Notes: generated by a model from the sequence alone, not told the origin. Counted from the stretch's first letter, positions 8,346-62,096 are shown. The stretch is DNA of 64,000 nt from Anniella stebbinsi (GCA_029215795.1 JARDYH010000003.1:63216609-63280608); one strand, 5' to 3'. Program-made: numbers and translations.

Positions 8346-9495
8346 TGCTATTATCATAGAATCATAGAATAGTAGAGTTGGAAGGGACCTTTAAGGCCAT
8401 CGAGTCCAACCCCTTGCTCAATGCAGGAACCCACCTTAATGCATACATGACAGATGGCTGTCCAGCTGTCTCTCAAATGCCTCTAATGTAAAAGAGCCCA
8501 TGACCTCCCTAGGTAATTGGTTCCATTGTCATATTGCTTTAACGGTCAGGACGTTTTCCTGATGTCCAGCCAAAATCTGCCTTCCTGTAACTTGAGCCCA
8601 TTATTCCATGTCCTGCACTCTGGGATGATCGAGAAGAGATCCTGGTCCTCCTCTGTGTGACAACTGTTCACGTATTTGAAGAGTGCTATCATGAATCCCC
8701 TCAGTCTTCTTGTTGCCCTCCTCTGAACCTCCTCCAGGTTGTCTACATCCTTCTTGGTGATGCCCAGAACTGGCTGCAATACTCAAGGAAATCAGTACCT
8801 TGTGCGATTTGAAAGCTATACTTCTATTAATGCAGACCAAGGTCCCCTCTACAAGGATTCGCTTTTGCGCCTGGTTAGCCAATTATGCGCAGAAGCGCAG
8901 AAGCGCATTTACACCTAATCCCTCTTCACCAGAGGTGGCGAGAGGCGACGAAGCACATTAACGGATATCCAAAATGCGGTTTATAAGTAGTTAATGCACA
9001 TAAGCGCATATTCACACAGTCAAAATGCGCTTTAACGGACGGAGCAAAATAAAACTCGCGATTTAACGTGCATTCGATAATGCGCATAATCGGAGAGATA
9101 ACGCACCTCTACGCCCCATTTGCGCTCCGCTGGTGTGGAGGTAAATTTTTTAATGAGACTTCAAAGAGCATTAAACCTCTCGTGAAGAGGCACCCCAAAA
9201 TAGTATTTGCTTTTTTTGCAGCCACATCACACTGTTGGCTCATATTCAGCTTGTGATTTACAACAATTCCAAGATTCTTCTCGCTTGTAGTATCGCTGAG
9301 CCAAGTATCCATCATCTTGTAGCTGTGCATTTGGTTTCTTTTTCCTAGGTTTAGAACTTGGAATTTATCCCTATTAAATTTCATTCTGTTGTTTTCGGCC
9401 TAGCACTCCAGCCTAGCACTTTGAAGTTTGTTTCTGTCTCCCGCCCAATTTTGTGTCATCTGCAAATTTGATCTTCCACGCCTTTGTCTTACTAA
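8346..9495 (-). mobile_element. CR1-clade LINE 3' end, antisense, split by a MITE
   Basis: The + strand starts with tandem ATCATAGA, which on the LINE strand is the typical short repeat ending a CR1 element. Reverse frames give fragments of the RT C-terminal region: KCQVLNLG-like MKFNRDKFQVLNLGKRNQMH with SEKNLGIVVNHKLNMS (9384-9195), then NLEEVQRRATRRLRGF (about 8735-8690) and a terminal segment (to about 8546). Stops and frameshifts show it is dead. The stretch 8841-9194 does not belong to the LINE and is a later insertion. Confidence 0.85.
8841..9194 (+). mobile_element. 354-bp MITE inserted in the CR1 copy (GCGC/CTCTACAAG family)
   Basis: The ends are GGTCCCCTCTACAAG and, reversed, GGTGCCTCTTCACGAG, an imperfect inverted repeat. 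CCAA flanks both sides. The interior is rich in GCGCAT/ATGCGC words. The reverse complement of 45825-46129 aligns along most of its length, including GCGCCTGGTTxxCCAATTATG, AAAACTCGC and TTTGCGCTCCGCT. Non-coding. Confidence 0.75.
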
Positions 9496-9539
9496 TTTGC
9501 CTGAGTTAAACCAGTTAAACCAGTTAATATCAAGTATTA

Positions 9540-9590
9540 ACTGGTTTAAAACTGTTATAAACCGTTTTAAAGCAGTAGTGTAGATAGGCT
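9540..9590 (+). repeat. Partial MITE (TTTAAAGCAGTAGTGTAGAT tail)
   Basis: Matches the 3' end of the MITE at 2071-2177. The 60 bp before it contain a short CCAGTTAAA/TTTAACTGG palindrome. Confidence 0.5.
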
Positions 9591-9834
9591 AAAGGACTTG
9601 AACTGCCAGTGGAGGGGAGAGAGAGAGGGCCTAGTCCCTTAATTTTTTCTCATGGCCTCCTTAGCTACTGCAGGAGGCATGACCTGGTGAAAACTGGAGG
9701 TGGTCAGGATTTTGGGGATTCTGGATATTATGTAGGGCTTTCTACCTTCCCCTTCCCCATAACTAGAGCACCAATTGCATCATTGCTTTATTACAGTGTC
9801 AACATGTAGAGACAATAGTTTCATCTCCACCCAG

Positions 9835-9960
9835 CATCTCCGACTTGGTGCCCTCCACATGAATTGGACTACTACACCCATCACCCTGCAGTCGCAGCTG
9901 AGGATGATGGAGGCTGTAGTTCAACCCATATGGAAGCCATCAGGTCGTGAAAGGCTGAGC
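9835..9960. repeat. Palindromic MITE, GCCCTCCAGATGTTTTGGACTA family, decayed
   Basis: Begins GGTGCCCTCCACATG, has TTGGACTACTACACCCATCA in one half and TGATGGAGGCTGTAGTTCAA in the other. Same family as 15505-15630, 17216-17290, 23026-23122, 30415-30505 and 31727-31842. Confidence 0.6.
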
Positions 9961-10009
9961 TAGACTTCTGGGCCATTCCTGATTCCTAGCAGACAGTGGT
10001 AGAATTAGC

Positions 10010-11210
10010 TCAATAAGCAGGGATGGTTAGAGATGATGAAATCAAGGTGTGGCCATCAGACCTCTTCGTTCTCTTTTCCTTTAACGAAAGGGCAGCGCTT
10101 ACGCTCTCAGAACGGAACTGGTGAAGACGCGGAAGCATACGCCGTCGTAGACACGTGGAAAGCGCGAGAAAGGCAGCGTTTTTAATTCCTTCCTTTGCAT
10201 ATAGGTTGCGGCAACTAACTCCCCGCAATGCTGCTTGTGATCTCGCCCTCGATCACCGCCACATGCCCTTCCAGAAAAAAGGGGAGCGTTAAGGGGCCTC
10301 TAGCTGTCGTCACCTAGATCCAAAGCAGCGCTCACAGCAACTAGGAGCTCAGACACGCGCAACTCCGCGTCACTTTCATTCTATGGGGCCTACGGCAGCA
10401 GACCGGCAGCCCCCGCCTCGTGTTGCATACTAAAACATCCCCCCCCCCCCCCCGGGGAGCAGATGCTCTGTAGCCCAAGCGCCAGCAACAGCACCACCTG
10501 CGATGGAGGAAGAGGAAGCCGGGGAAGGAGCAAGCAAATGCGCTCGAGCCTTCTAATTTTATTTAAAACAAAAACAAAAAAAAAGCCGGGCCTCCTCGCT
10601 TTTGCTAAGGATGGCAAAACAAAATAAAACCGCGCGGCTCTGAGCAACGGGTGGGGACTTAGCCATTACAGGTTCAGTCTACAGGTCCGTCACTCGGCCA
10701 AGGCAGCCAAGCCCACATACATACATACGGAGGAGGAGGTGGAGGGACCAGGAGGAGAAGGGGAGGAGGGAGCAGCCAGCAGCGCCGCGTGAAGCTGAAG
10801 GTCGTTTTTTGGCGTGCTATTCCCGTTCATTCCGTCTCGCGCTTCGCCACGCCGGCTAAAATCTCATTTGTTTGCTTCTGGATTGCCTTTTTATTTCATT
10901 GAGAAGCGAAGGAAAACGCTTCCTGTTCCTCCGAGCTCAGCGCTCCAAATCCGGCAAGGCGCTCTTTCCTGCAAGCACGCGGATCTGCCCTGGAGAGCCA
11001 GAGAGAGGGAGCCGGATCGCCTAACAAAGGACACACGGCCAGCAGCAACAACCCCCCCGAAAAAGAACCGAAGGCCCCTTGGGTTGCGATTTTTTGCCGT
11101 GGAGACTCGAGGGGGGGAGAAAGAGGAATCGGTCTGATTAACAGGTAGGTTGGGAGGGCGGGAGATAGGCAGGCCTCTTCCTCATCATCTCGGCTGTGCA
11201 TCCTCAGGAC
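10010..11210 (+). promoter_or_regulatory. SLC38A1: CpG island promoter region of SLC38A1
   Basis: Base composition shifts to GC- and CpG-rich with CGCG, CCGCG and GGCGG words, then returns to AT-rich after about 11500. Purine-rich GGAGGAGG runs lie at 10725-10785. No clear TATA box is in place, as usual for broadly expressed vertebrate genes. The start site is not fixed by sequence; 10680-10810 is a reasonable guess. A C run (10439-10453) may be variable in length. Confidence 0.65.
10780..11144 (+). other. SLC38A1: SLC38A1 non-coding exon 1 (5' UTR), 5' end uncertain
   Basis: The GC-rich segment ends at ATTAACAG followed by GTAGGT at 11145, a good splice donor. It lies upstream of the first coding exon on the same strand, at the edge of the CpG island, as expected for the untranslated first exon of this gene. 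The 5' boundary is a guess. Another non-coding exon could lie between 11145 and 20362. Confidence 0.5.
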
Positions 11211-13320
11211 ACCGCGCTTGTTGGCGGTCGCTTTCCCAAAGACGTACCTTAGAATAAAGTCCGGTATTTTTTTTTCTTTAAAAGGCTCGTGCTTCCCCCA
11301 CCCCCTCCAGTCACATCGCAACCCTTGTGGAGGGGGGTCCATCGTGGGTCTCACACGTCCTAGCACAGACGGTGCATGCAACCCAGGTTTTGATTTGGAC
11401 AACCCTTGATCTGAACTTGGTGAAGGGGCATTTCTCTCGCCTTGCCTCTCCTGAGCTAAGGTTACGGCCGCAGTTGAGAGCATTGTTGGGCAGGGATGAT
11501 TCACAGCGCACACGTTTGTTTTTCGTTTTTCTTTCTCCGTTATTTTTTATTATTATTTTAAAAAGGGCGCGTAGGCAGTGATGTGTATGACTAAAGGTTC
11601 GTGTTCATTTCCGCCATATATATATATTAACAATAGATCTCTAGCGAGAGTGTAGAGAAAAGAAGAAAAAAGAGAGCTGGACCGGGATCAAACCACTTTA
11701 CTGTGAATAGTGGTAATAAAAAGGGCTCTTCCAAAATAAATGGATTGTGTTTTGCAGCCTGTAGTAGTTGAGGGGTGTTGGTTGCTTGGTGGAGAGGAAG
11801 GGGAGGGTGTCATTCTTTGTCCTCGCTTTACAAAAAAACGGGTTCAGCCTAAAATGTTCTTTCCTGCTTTCACGCCCCCCCCCTTTCGGGGGGGTTGGTT
11901 GGTTAGAAAGATAAGAGGCTTTGCGGGTGGGAGGAAACGAAAATGTGGAAAAAAATAGGGACATCGGTGGAACGAAACGAAAACGAGAGCCACCTTTGAA
12001 TGAAGTGGAACATCTCTATGTAGAATGCAATGACTGACCCACGAAGAGTAGACCTATTGAAAAGACTGACTTAAGTCCATTCATTTCAGTGGGTCTAGTC
12101 TATGTAGGACTAATATCAGATACTACCCTCAGAGTGGAACATTCTGCTATTGGTCATTTTTTAAAAAAAAGAGTGATTTTCATCTCCAGCTCAGGAACAT
12201 TTAGTGTGGGGATGAGTTTATTATTAACTACTAATAAAGGAATTTTGTTTCATTCATTTTAAAGCCTTCTTTCCAGCTTTGGTTAAAGCCCACTCAGATT
12301 GAAGCAAGACATGTCCCAAATAAAGATGCTGCTGCTGCTTTAGCAGTAAATTCAAATTTACATTTTTGAGATCCAGCAGTTTTGTTTCTTCCCTCAGCGC
12401 CTATCTTTAAAGCCTGCTTGCAACTTTTTGTGCCTTTACTTTTTAAAACCATATTTCATTTTTTTTTAAAAAAAAATGCTATTCATGTGTGCATTGAAAT
12501 TAAAATGGTGCTTCTCTGCTGGAACAGATTCTGTAGGACATCCCTGGGTTAAGGTATAAGTAAACATGGTAGACTGACTTTGGAATTTATTCCCAGTTTC
12601 TCATGTAATTCATTGGGAGTTTGTGGCATGCCAGGAATGTAGGCCTAGCCTCAGCATGCATCTCTATAGATATATCTTTTCCAAGTCTTTGTTATTTTCC
12701 TAGAGAAGCCATTTCTTTTCTTTTTCTGGTTATCACAAACCATTGGCCTCATTTACACCATAAGCTATTTTCCCCCTATTTGTTTACAAAGCAGATTTAG
12801 ATGCAACTCGTTGCTATCATTTATTGTCAGCAAATTATTGTTGTTGTTATTATTATTATTATTATTACTATTGCCAGCTTTTAGCTTCATTCATAGCATG
12901 CATCCCACTCTTTTACTTATGCTCCTTTTAGGCATTTTCTTCAGACCTCTATTTTGAAAGTGGTTACACTTTTATGGTGGATTTCGGTTTTTGACTTTTA
13001 ATTTATCTTTTGTTTTTCAATTCTCCTTTATTAGATTTCAATTAACATTTTACCTTTGGACTAAATAGCAGTTTCAGAGTGAGGGAATACTTTGAGGTCT
13101 TTGTTAGCTTGTTGAAATTAGCATTGTATTTTTAACACATGTGCATATGCATGTGAGCACACATGCAAGCACATTCCTTATGGTATTGAATTGCTATAAC
13201 TTGTCAGGGCAGTTTCAGCTGCCCAAGGAAATACAAATAAGGGATTAGTATGACAGAGCATACTTTGACATATGCCTGCTTTGTCACCTACTTCCCTGCA
13301 ATGGGTGCTCATACTGAACC
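11145..13320 (+). other. SLC38A1 intron 1, first part; nothing specific
   Basis: The first ~500 bp are still fairly GC-rich. The rest is AT-rich with homopolymer T/A runs (12460-12475) and an ATT microsatellite at 12838-12870. No repeat family recognised. Confidence 0.5.
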
Positions 13321-13329
13321 AAAATATAC

Positions 13330-13510
13330 TTAGTTCAGATTGTAGTTCAGTTATGAACTTGCTGAATGGCCTTTGGCAAAACCAGCAGCCTCAAACTCCC
13401 ATCTCCATCCTAATTTGGAATATTAACATGGGAATAATAATATCAGCCTACCTTATTTCGTTGGTTACAGAGTAAAGTGCTTTGACCACTTAGGAAGTGC
13501 AATACATGAA
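13330..13510 (+). mobile_element. MIR-like SINE, old
   Basis: Contains the MIR-type order: GGCCTTTGGCAAA, ATCTCCATC, GGAATAATAATATCAGCCTACC, GTTACAGAGTAAAGTGCTTTG. Decayed, no target duplication seen. Confidence 0.5.
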
Positions 13511-14244
13511 GGCAAGGTATTTTTCTTAAAATCTCTACTTTGAATGTAAGGCTATTGCTTTGGGCAGCTGCTACTCTTTTCAATCTGTTTAATTCTGCAT
13601 TAGCTCTATATTTTTGGTGATGTGGTGAAGTTTTAATATGTTTTAATATTATTTGTCGGTTGCCTGATCAAGACCATTGTTAGGTACTTGGTAGCACCAT
13701 CATTTTAGAACACATAAACATGAGAAAACATAGCCATTCTTCAAATGTGAGAACTGAATAAAAGCAATGTGAACTGGCATACAACATGACATACGATGAA
13801 ATGGACCTAAATATCCCCAATATTTAGTATGTTTACAACAATCAGTAGAGAATGAATTGCCTTTTTAATATTTCTCTGTTCTGCCTCTGAAATCTTTTCC
13901 ATTCTTCCATGTTTCATTTTAAATGTTAATGGTGTATTGACTTGTGACATCACCACTGTTACTGAATACATTTGTTGTAGTTGTAGCTGCAACCTGGCAT
14001 TTATTCAGATAGAGACAGTAACAGGAACTGTGGAATCACAGTAGTGACTTGTGGTTTAGTTTTCTCCACAGGGCAACATTTAGAAGCATGAGACCCAGGA
14101 GCATGAGACTCCTCTGGCAACAGATTTAGGAGGCACCGGTCATGGGCCATCTATTTGCTCTACGGCTGGAACTAAATATTACGAACAGTCTATCTCCATC
14201 TGTAACTCTAGTGGCCAGTATTATATTAATGTTTGTGGATGTTT

Positions 14245-14627
14245 TCAGTGGTGTAGTGGGACATTTTGAACTGCCAGTCTCCATAGCCATGCCTCTAAGA
14301 ACAGTCCAAAAATTCAGGAAGCTGTATTGATCCATACCAGTTCTAGCTGTTCTCATCTCCACCAGGAGCAGTTTTTAAAAAAAAGCTAATACAGACGTAT
14401 TGCCCATTCAATGCCACCCCACATACTCTGTGTTACAACAGGAAACAAGATATCGCTACCTGGAAAATTCATTTTACCCCAGCTATTCTGAAGATTGCAG
14501 ATACGCTCACAGGAAGCAAGGAAATCGGGATTGGGGGTTAGGCAGATGATGCCAGCATCCCTGCTAATGAAAAAGTTCTGGCACTGTATCCCTGCAAATC
14601 CTTGCTCCACTACACCACTGGTTGTTG
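14245..14627. mobile_element. Foldback DNA element, GTGGTGTAGTGG ends
   Basis: CAGTGGTGTAGTGGGAC at the left end pairs with CTCCACTACACCACTGG at the right end. The bounded ~380 bp have no coding capacity. Only the terminal ~17 bp are clearly inverted. Confidence 0.5.
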
Positions 14628-15500
14628 GTGTGTGTGTTTTCATTTGCAAGAATATCTACACCAGTGACTGTGATCAGATCCATGCATGCAAAGATATACC
14701 CCTTAATGTCAGGTGTAAATTGCGCATTGAAGTCATGAAATTGCTAGAATTTCAGTACATAAGGTATTCAGCAGTGCCCAAGTAGATGGTCATTTCGTTT
14801 AGGGTTGACCCCATCTCTCCATGCTTGCTTGGTATATTGTAGAACCTGTCGCACCAGCAAGCAAGAAGTAAGATTCCTTAGTTACAGCCTTTCCTCCCTT
14901 ATTTTTCCTTGAGTTGCAGATTGATGCTGGAGACCAGACAAATGGAGACTAAAAAAAGGCTGCTCTATTCCCTTCAGTTCAGAGAAACAAGATTTCTAGC
15001 TCCAGCATAGGGCCTAGCATGGTGCTGGTATGTCCTACATAACTAAGCACCCAAAAGTCATCTTCAGTGTTTGATTATGTCAGAAGGGGTTTCAGAAGAA
15101 AAAAAAAGCAACAATTTCATTTGTATTTATGTTTGGTCTGCACCCTTTCCCCAGGGTGAAGTTATAGAAGTTAAAAAGAACTGTGAACTTAAATTTTTTC
15201 CTTGATGAGTAATGTGATTTCCCCAAAGCTAAGTTATGAATCAGTGAGAATGGTCAGACTAGAATTTAATGATCCCTAATCCATTTATTAAACTTGTACC
15301 AGCAAACCAGAGTTTTCAGACATGTGCCCTGAGGGAGAATCATCACATTGCACAACTAAATCCCATTCCCCGCTTTTCTTTTTTACAGCTTAATAGTGAA
15401 AGCAGCTACAATATCCTGTACATGTGGCCAAACGGCATATAGAGAACAGGTGCAGAGGGGGAGCAGGATTACAATAGCAGGCTTGCCTCCAACACATCCA
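14628..15500 (+). other. Intron 1, nothing recognised
   Basis: Plain AT-rich intron sequence without long frames or recognised repeats. Confidence 0.5.
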
Positions 15501-15504
15501 CCAG

Positions 15505-15635
15505 GGATAGGAAACCTGGTGCCCTCCAGATGTTATAGACTACAATTCCCATAACTCCCACTCAGCATGACTAAAGACAGGGATTGTGGGAGTTGAAGTC
15601 CAAAACATCTGGAAGGAACCAATTTGCTTACCCCT
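15505..15635. repeat. Palindromic MITE, GCCCTCCAGATGTT family
   Basis: GGTGCCCTCCAGATGTTATA and ACTACAATTCCCATAA on the left mirror GGGAGTTGAAGTCCAAAACATC on the right. The two halves form one imperfect hairpin. Confidence 0.75.
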
Positions 15636-16897
15636 CATGACCATGGCTGTAATGAAAGTTAACATCCATGTATTGGATAATTTCTTTTTCTGTTTTGTAT
15701 TCCTGTACAAGCTTAGAAAGCATGTCCTTTCGAAATAAATGGCCAGTATTTATTTCCTCAGTAGAATAATCATGGAAGTACTCAGTGCTTAATTTGTAGG
15801 AAAATAAATGGTGGGGCCCATGTCTGCCTGGAAACAACAACTTCTGAGCTGGATGTCCTTCCCGCTAATTCCTACTTCTTCAGTGACAAGATAAAAAAGT
15901 TCTGAGCATGTTCAGGGGCACTTTCATATACTATCATGTCGAATGTTTCAACGTTTAGCATTGGAAACAAAAGGAGACTGAGCACAGAGCCTACCTTTGT
16001 CAGTTGTTTATGCTATCTGTTTCCTCTCAGATGGCCCCTTCCCTCTTCTAACCCTCCTCTCTGGAGGAAGAAGGCTACAAAGAAATTGAAGCCCAGAAAG
16101 GACTAATGCTGGAGAAACGTGTGAATGTTTTGGCTATTTTATCAACAATGGGTGTGGTTTGGCTTGGTGGGGGATGCTGGGAGTTGTAGGACTTCTGTCT
16201 TAATGTGCATAGGATTGCATTCTAAACCGCTTTATTTCTGGCAAAGAAAATAGTGATGTTATCTCCTCTGAGACCAGAAGTGCTTAGATTGCCAAATAAT
16301 ACTTGTGGTTTACATCAGCATTATGAAGTCATATATCCCAGGCATTTCCCCCCCCCCCCAAAAAAAAACCTCATCCCAAGTAGTACATTGAATTTGGTAC
16401 AAATAGTTGCCTCAAAAAATATTTTCCTGTTTGTCATTGTACAAAGCCCTGAGAATATATAAGCTATGTTCAGGGAATTGTGTTGCCTCTGATAGCTTCC
16501 TTTCGTTCTGGCTTTTGACATTGGTTTAGGAAGGCAGTTTTTAAGAGTTGCCACTGAAAGTAATATTTTATTACTCCCAATTCCATACTCACTGTTTCAT
16601 TATTTATGTCTTCGGTGTCTTCCTGTTCACATCGCAATCTTTACATAAAGGAAGCAGTTTATGTGAAACTCAAGCTCTAGGCTTGAAGGCTTCACCAAAG
16701 TGCCCAAAGGAGTCTCTAGCAAGATCAGCCTATCTTTGAACATAAAACTGAATCCAATTTCAGCTTGCTAGCAAATTGTTCTATGGCTGAAATGAGCACA
16801 GGTTTAAAATCAACGTAAAGCCTGGTGGAACAAATCCTATGGAAAGGAGGATGAAACTTTTCAAGGTATGCAACATCCAATGACTGTTCCAAAATTC
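15636..16897 (+). other. Intron 1, nothing recognised
   Basis: Includes a C run followed by an A run near 16347-16368. No other structure identified. Confidence 0.45.
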
Positions 16898-17217
16898 TAG
16901 GGTGACCAGATAAAATCCAGGTCAGGGCTCATGTAACTTTAACAGTTGTTGAGAAAAGAGAATTTCAGCCAGAGTTATTTGTATGCAATTAGTTCCTGGT
17001 GAAATTCCCTCTTCATCACAACAGTTAAAGGTGCATGCACTATACTAGAATGACCAGATACAAAAGAAGGCAGGGCCCCTGCAACTTTAACAGTTGTGAT
17101 GAAGAGGGAATTTCACCAGAAACTAATTGCGTATAAATGACACTGGCTGGAATTCCCTTTTCTCTACAACTGTTAAAGTTACATGAGCCCTGACCTGGAT
17201 TTTATCTGGTCACCCTA
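16898..17217. mobile_element. 320-bp palindromic hAT-type MITE, TAGGGTGACCA family
   Basis: The left end TAGGGTGACCAGATAAAATC is the exact complement of the right end. The pairing continues through the CAGGTCAGGGCTCATGTAACTTTAACAG region and its complement. A second internal inverted pair (TTCATCACAACAGTTAAA versus TTTAACAGTTGTGATGAAG) surrounds the centre near 17045. The same architecture and size occur at 53058-53373. TAGGG ends suggest the hAT superfamily. Confidence 0.8.
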
Positions 17218-17292
17218 ATTGTTGGACTACAATTCCCATAATTCCCAGCCAGCATGGCCAGTGGTGATGGGAATTATATTCCCAAACATTTC
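17216..17292. repeat. Palindromic MITE fragment, GGACTACAATTCCCAT family
   Basis: TTGGACTACAATTCCCATAA, GCCAGCATGGCCA and GATGGGAATTATATTCC identify the family. It abuts the previous MITE. Confidence 0.7.
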
Positions 17293-18150
17293 CCATGCCA
17301 ATAAAGGCGCGCTGGGCAAAAGCAGCAGAGGTTTCTGCTGCTCTTGCTTCTCGAATCTGTAAGCACGGGAAATAATGCGTGGATCCCGCCACATGACATG
17401 CAATACAATGGTTCTGCAGGAACTCTCCTCTGTATAGTAATAACTGTTTTTGGGGTGACATTTCAGGGAAGGGCAGGAACCTGGCCTCTGAGTAATGATT
17501 TGTAACTTCCTGCAGTTGGTCTGTGAGATAAATCACATGTGGTTCCCTGTTGCAAATATTCCTCATAGCTAGGATCACAGAAACTCACTGCCCTGTTCAA
17601 AAAAGAGTTTTGCATGTAGACATGCTTGCAAACAAAGACACATGAATTCTACTGCCCTCCATCTTTGCTCTTTAAAGGCCATTTATTGGCGCCTGTTGCA
17701 CTTCAGATGACTTGTCTACTTGGGTTTTTTTGCCCCCTCCCCCAGCACCTTACATGTCAAATATGTGGTAGTTTGTTTATTTGCTTGCTTTTTAAACCCT
17801 TTGACACACTATTTCTTTGCTCTTGAAAAACTACTGCATGGAAGGAAGAAAAGGTAGTTTCATGACTGATACACAGACAAGCCAATCAGAGCTGTGCACA
17901 AGCCTGTTCTGAGAAAAAGGGAATGGGAAATGCTTTGTGACTGACACAAGAGCCAGTTAATTGATGCTGTGTAAAAATTGCCTCGGTTGGAACTGGAAAA
18001 TGAATTTGACCTGAGCATGATCTGGGAGAGAAGATTGCATGCATGCCCAGAAGGCTAATCTCTAAAATTATATGTTGGTCCACACTGTTTGATGTGTGCA
18101 GTTGGTGGCACATACCAGTTTTTGTTCGTCTGTGAAGAGAATTGCATCAT
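17293..18150 (+). other. Intron 1, nothing recognised
   Basis: No recognisable element apart from short T/C-rich runs. Confidence 0.45.
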
Positions 18151-18151
18151 G

Positions 18152-18365
18152 TGGACAGCTGGTGTAGCAAAGAGGCTAAGAGACAAAGCTGCGAATCAGG
18201 AAATCCTCCGTTCTTATCTTGTCTCTGCCATAAACTTGTTTGGCAAGCCACTCTTTCAATCTCCCACCCCCCTTCCACCATCTGTACTATAGGGAATAAT
18301 AACGTCTTACCTTACGCAGTCGTTATAAAGATGACAACTAAGTCATCCATGTGAAATACTTAAGC
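18152..18365 (+). mobile_element. MIR-like SINE
   Basis: The order fits a MIR core and tail: GCTGGTGTAGCAAAGAGGC, TCTTGTCTCTGCC, CCATCTGTACTATAGGGAATAATAACG, then TGTGAAATACTTAAGCAC. Old and diverged. Confidence 0.6.
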
Positions 18366-18394
18366 ACATTTGAAAAAAGTCCTGTGCAAATTAT

Positions 18395-18620
18395 TTTATT
18401 TATTTATTATTACATTTATATGCCACCCCTTTTTCCTGTTGCAAAGAATACAAAGTGACTTATATAGTCTTTCTCTTCTCCATTTTATCCTCACAACAAC
18501 CCTGTGAGGTAGATTATGTCCACTGAGTTTCATGACCGAATGGGAACTAGAACATGGATCTCCTGAGTCCCAATCCAACACTAAGCACTACCCCACACTG
18601 GCTACACCACTACGTTGTAA
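18395..18620 (-). mobile_element. tRNA-derived SINE, antisense
   Basis: The + strand carries TTTATTTATTATTACATTTATATGCC, then CCATTTTATCCTCACAACAACCCTGTGAGGTAG and a GGGAACTAGAACATGG/TCTCCTGAGTCC head. This is the reverse of a common reptile SINE. 28295-28545 is a second antisense copy. Confidence 0.6.
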
Positions 18621-18904
18621 CGTATGTAGCGCTACATATATGCAAATATATGAAGGGAGCTGAATTCAAAGCCATAGTCAGCAACTGTGGAGAACCAGTT
18701 GACCAGACTGAGCCAGGACACAAAACTGAAGGGAACATACCACAGGGGAGGGCCATCCGCTTCGTGCCCTTTCTGTGACTATCCAGAGGCACCTGGCTGC
18801 CCACTGTTGGAGGCAGAGTGTTCAACTAAACGAGACTTTGTTCTGATGCAAGAAGCAGTTCTAATGCTCTTAAAGGGAAAATGTATAGTAAGCACTAAAA
18901 ATTT

Positions 18905-19215
18905 TTTTTTTAAATCATTTATTTTATTTGTTTATTACATTTTTATATTGGCCAGTAGCCGAGGTTCTCTGGGCAGTGCACAATTAAAACCATAAAATAC
19001 AACAAGTATCCAAATAAATTAAAAACAGTAAAAGTTAAAAATGCCATATAAAATCAAATAAGTTACAGTCCAGGGAAAGCCGGTGTGAAAAGATATGTTT
19101 TTAGGAGACGCTTAAAGGGTGTTTCATTTTCCACTACAAAAGGGAGGGTTTTCCAGATGGTGGGTGCTGCTACAGCGAAGGCCCGCTGTCGAGAGTCTTT
19201 ATGGTGACATGAGCC
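18905..19215 (-). mobile_element. LINE 3' tail, antisense (ATTTATATTGG...GGGCAGTGCAC family)
   Basis: T/A-rich start (TTTATTTTATTTGTTTATTAC) followed by CCGAGGTTCTCTGGGCAGTGCAC and AATTAAAACCATAAAA. Then comes GGAGGGTTTTCCAGATGGTGGG with GAAGGCCCGCTGTCG. The same 3' tail occurs antisense at 41640, 51340 and 54895 and in sense at 56640. Confidence 0.65.
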
Positions 19216-19805
19216 CATGGAACTCTTAATTTTGTGCTACAAAGTTTGATTTTGTTTTGCATATAAGATAAACTAAAATGCACACATGTGCCTACATTAC
19301 AGAATTTATTCAGGAGCCTTGAAAGTTACAGAAAAGGAACACCAAGTATATCCTTATCCAGAGGGGGAGCAGTTCTGTGTATAGCTGGTTCTTCTGATGC
19401 TTTGTCCTTGGAAGTGGATGATATCAAGGGATAGACAGAGACCTTGCACTGATACAGATGGATCTGGAAGGGACATGAGGGTAGGATGGCTTTGCAAGGG
19501 ACCAGGTTTGGGGAAATACGGAAGGAAACAGTCCACTTACCTTTTCTCAGAGAAGAGAACTGAGGGTCCTGTGCCTTTATGAGTTGCATTGAAGGCAGAA
19601 TTTTGCCAACCTCACTTTTCCCATTGCAGGGCTGCGGTGGCACCTGGTAGAATATTTTTACAGTTCTTAACAATGTATGAGCTGGTAGCAGGAGGTGACA
19701 ACTTCTTTGAAGTGTATATTGGGAGGCATAACAACATGTGCAACTGCTTCCACAGATCTCCCTTTCTGAATTAGGGCAACTCATCACAGAAAGGAAATAA
19801 AAGTG

Positions 19806-20010
19806 TCCATTAAAGAGTTGATGTGGTATTGTGGAGAGTCTGACTGGGACTAGGGTGACCAAGGTTCAAATCCCCACTCAGCCATGGAACTCACTGGGTC
19901 ACCTTGGGCCAGTTACGGTACTCACTCTTACTCTGACCTACATGAGAGGATTGCTGTGAGGATAAAATGTGGGGGGCAACTAGATTGGCTGCCATGAGCT
20001 CCAATAATAA
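19806..20010 (+). mobile_element. tRNA-derived SINE, sense
   Basis: Contains a B-box-like GGTTCAAATCCCC, then CTCAGCCATGGAACTCACTG, GGTCACCTTGGGCCAGTTAC and TGAGAGGATTGCTGTGAGGATAAAATG. These landmarks define this reptile SINE. Ends in GACCTAC-type tail sequence without A run. Confidence 0.7.
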
Positions 20011-20441
20011 TAATTTTGAGAACTTCTCATTATTTTTCAAAGTATATACACAGAGAAGTACAGAGCATCACATTTCAGATTAGAACCTAGATGACACATT
20101 ATACACAGCTACAGATATCTAAAAGAAAATAAGCAACTTTCCATCTTAATTTATTACTCAAGTTCTCAAGTTGCCCTGTGCAAGTCTTTCAACACTTCTG
20201 TGCTGATAGTAGAACTGTATACGTTTTAACCACTAGGAATGGTCCTAGTTCAAAATTACTGAAAAGAATCTTGGGAGATCATTGTTTGCCTTATTATTCT
20301 TTGTTCTTAATAGCCTCTAGTTTTCATCTGACTGTTAATTTTTCTCTTTCCCCCCCTCCCAGTTTTGTGTGTGTGTGTGTCTGGCACTGATCTCCAGAAA
20401 TCAAGAAAACTTCAGGATAAGTTAAGTTCCCTTAAATCAAG

Positions 20442-62096
<41,655 letters not shown>

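Noticed and set aside
10814..11513. ORFs of about 107 codons (+) and 205 codons (-) in the CpG island
   Set aside because: GC-rich open frames without recognisable domains, lying over the non-coding exon 1 and promoter; the + one has no ATG start.
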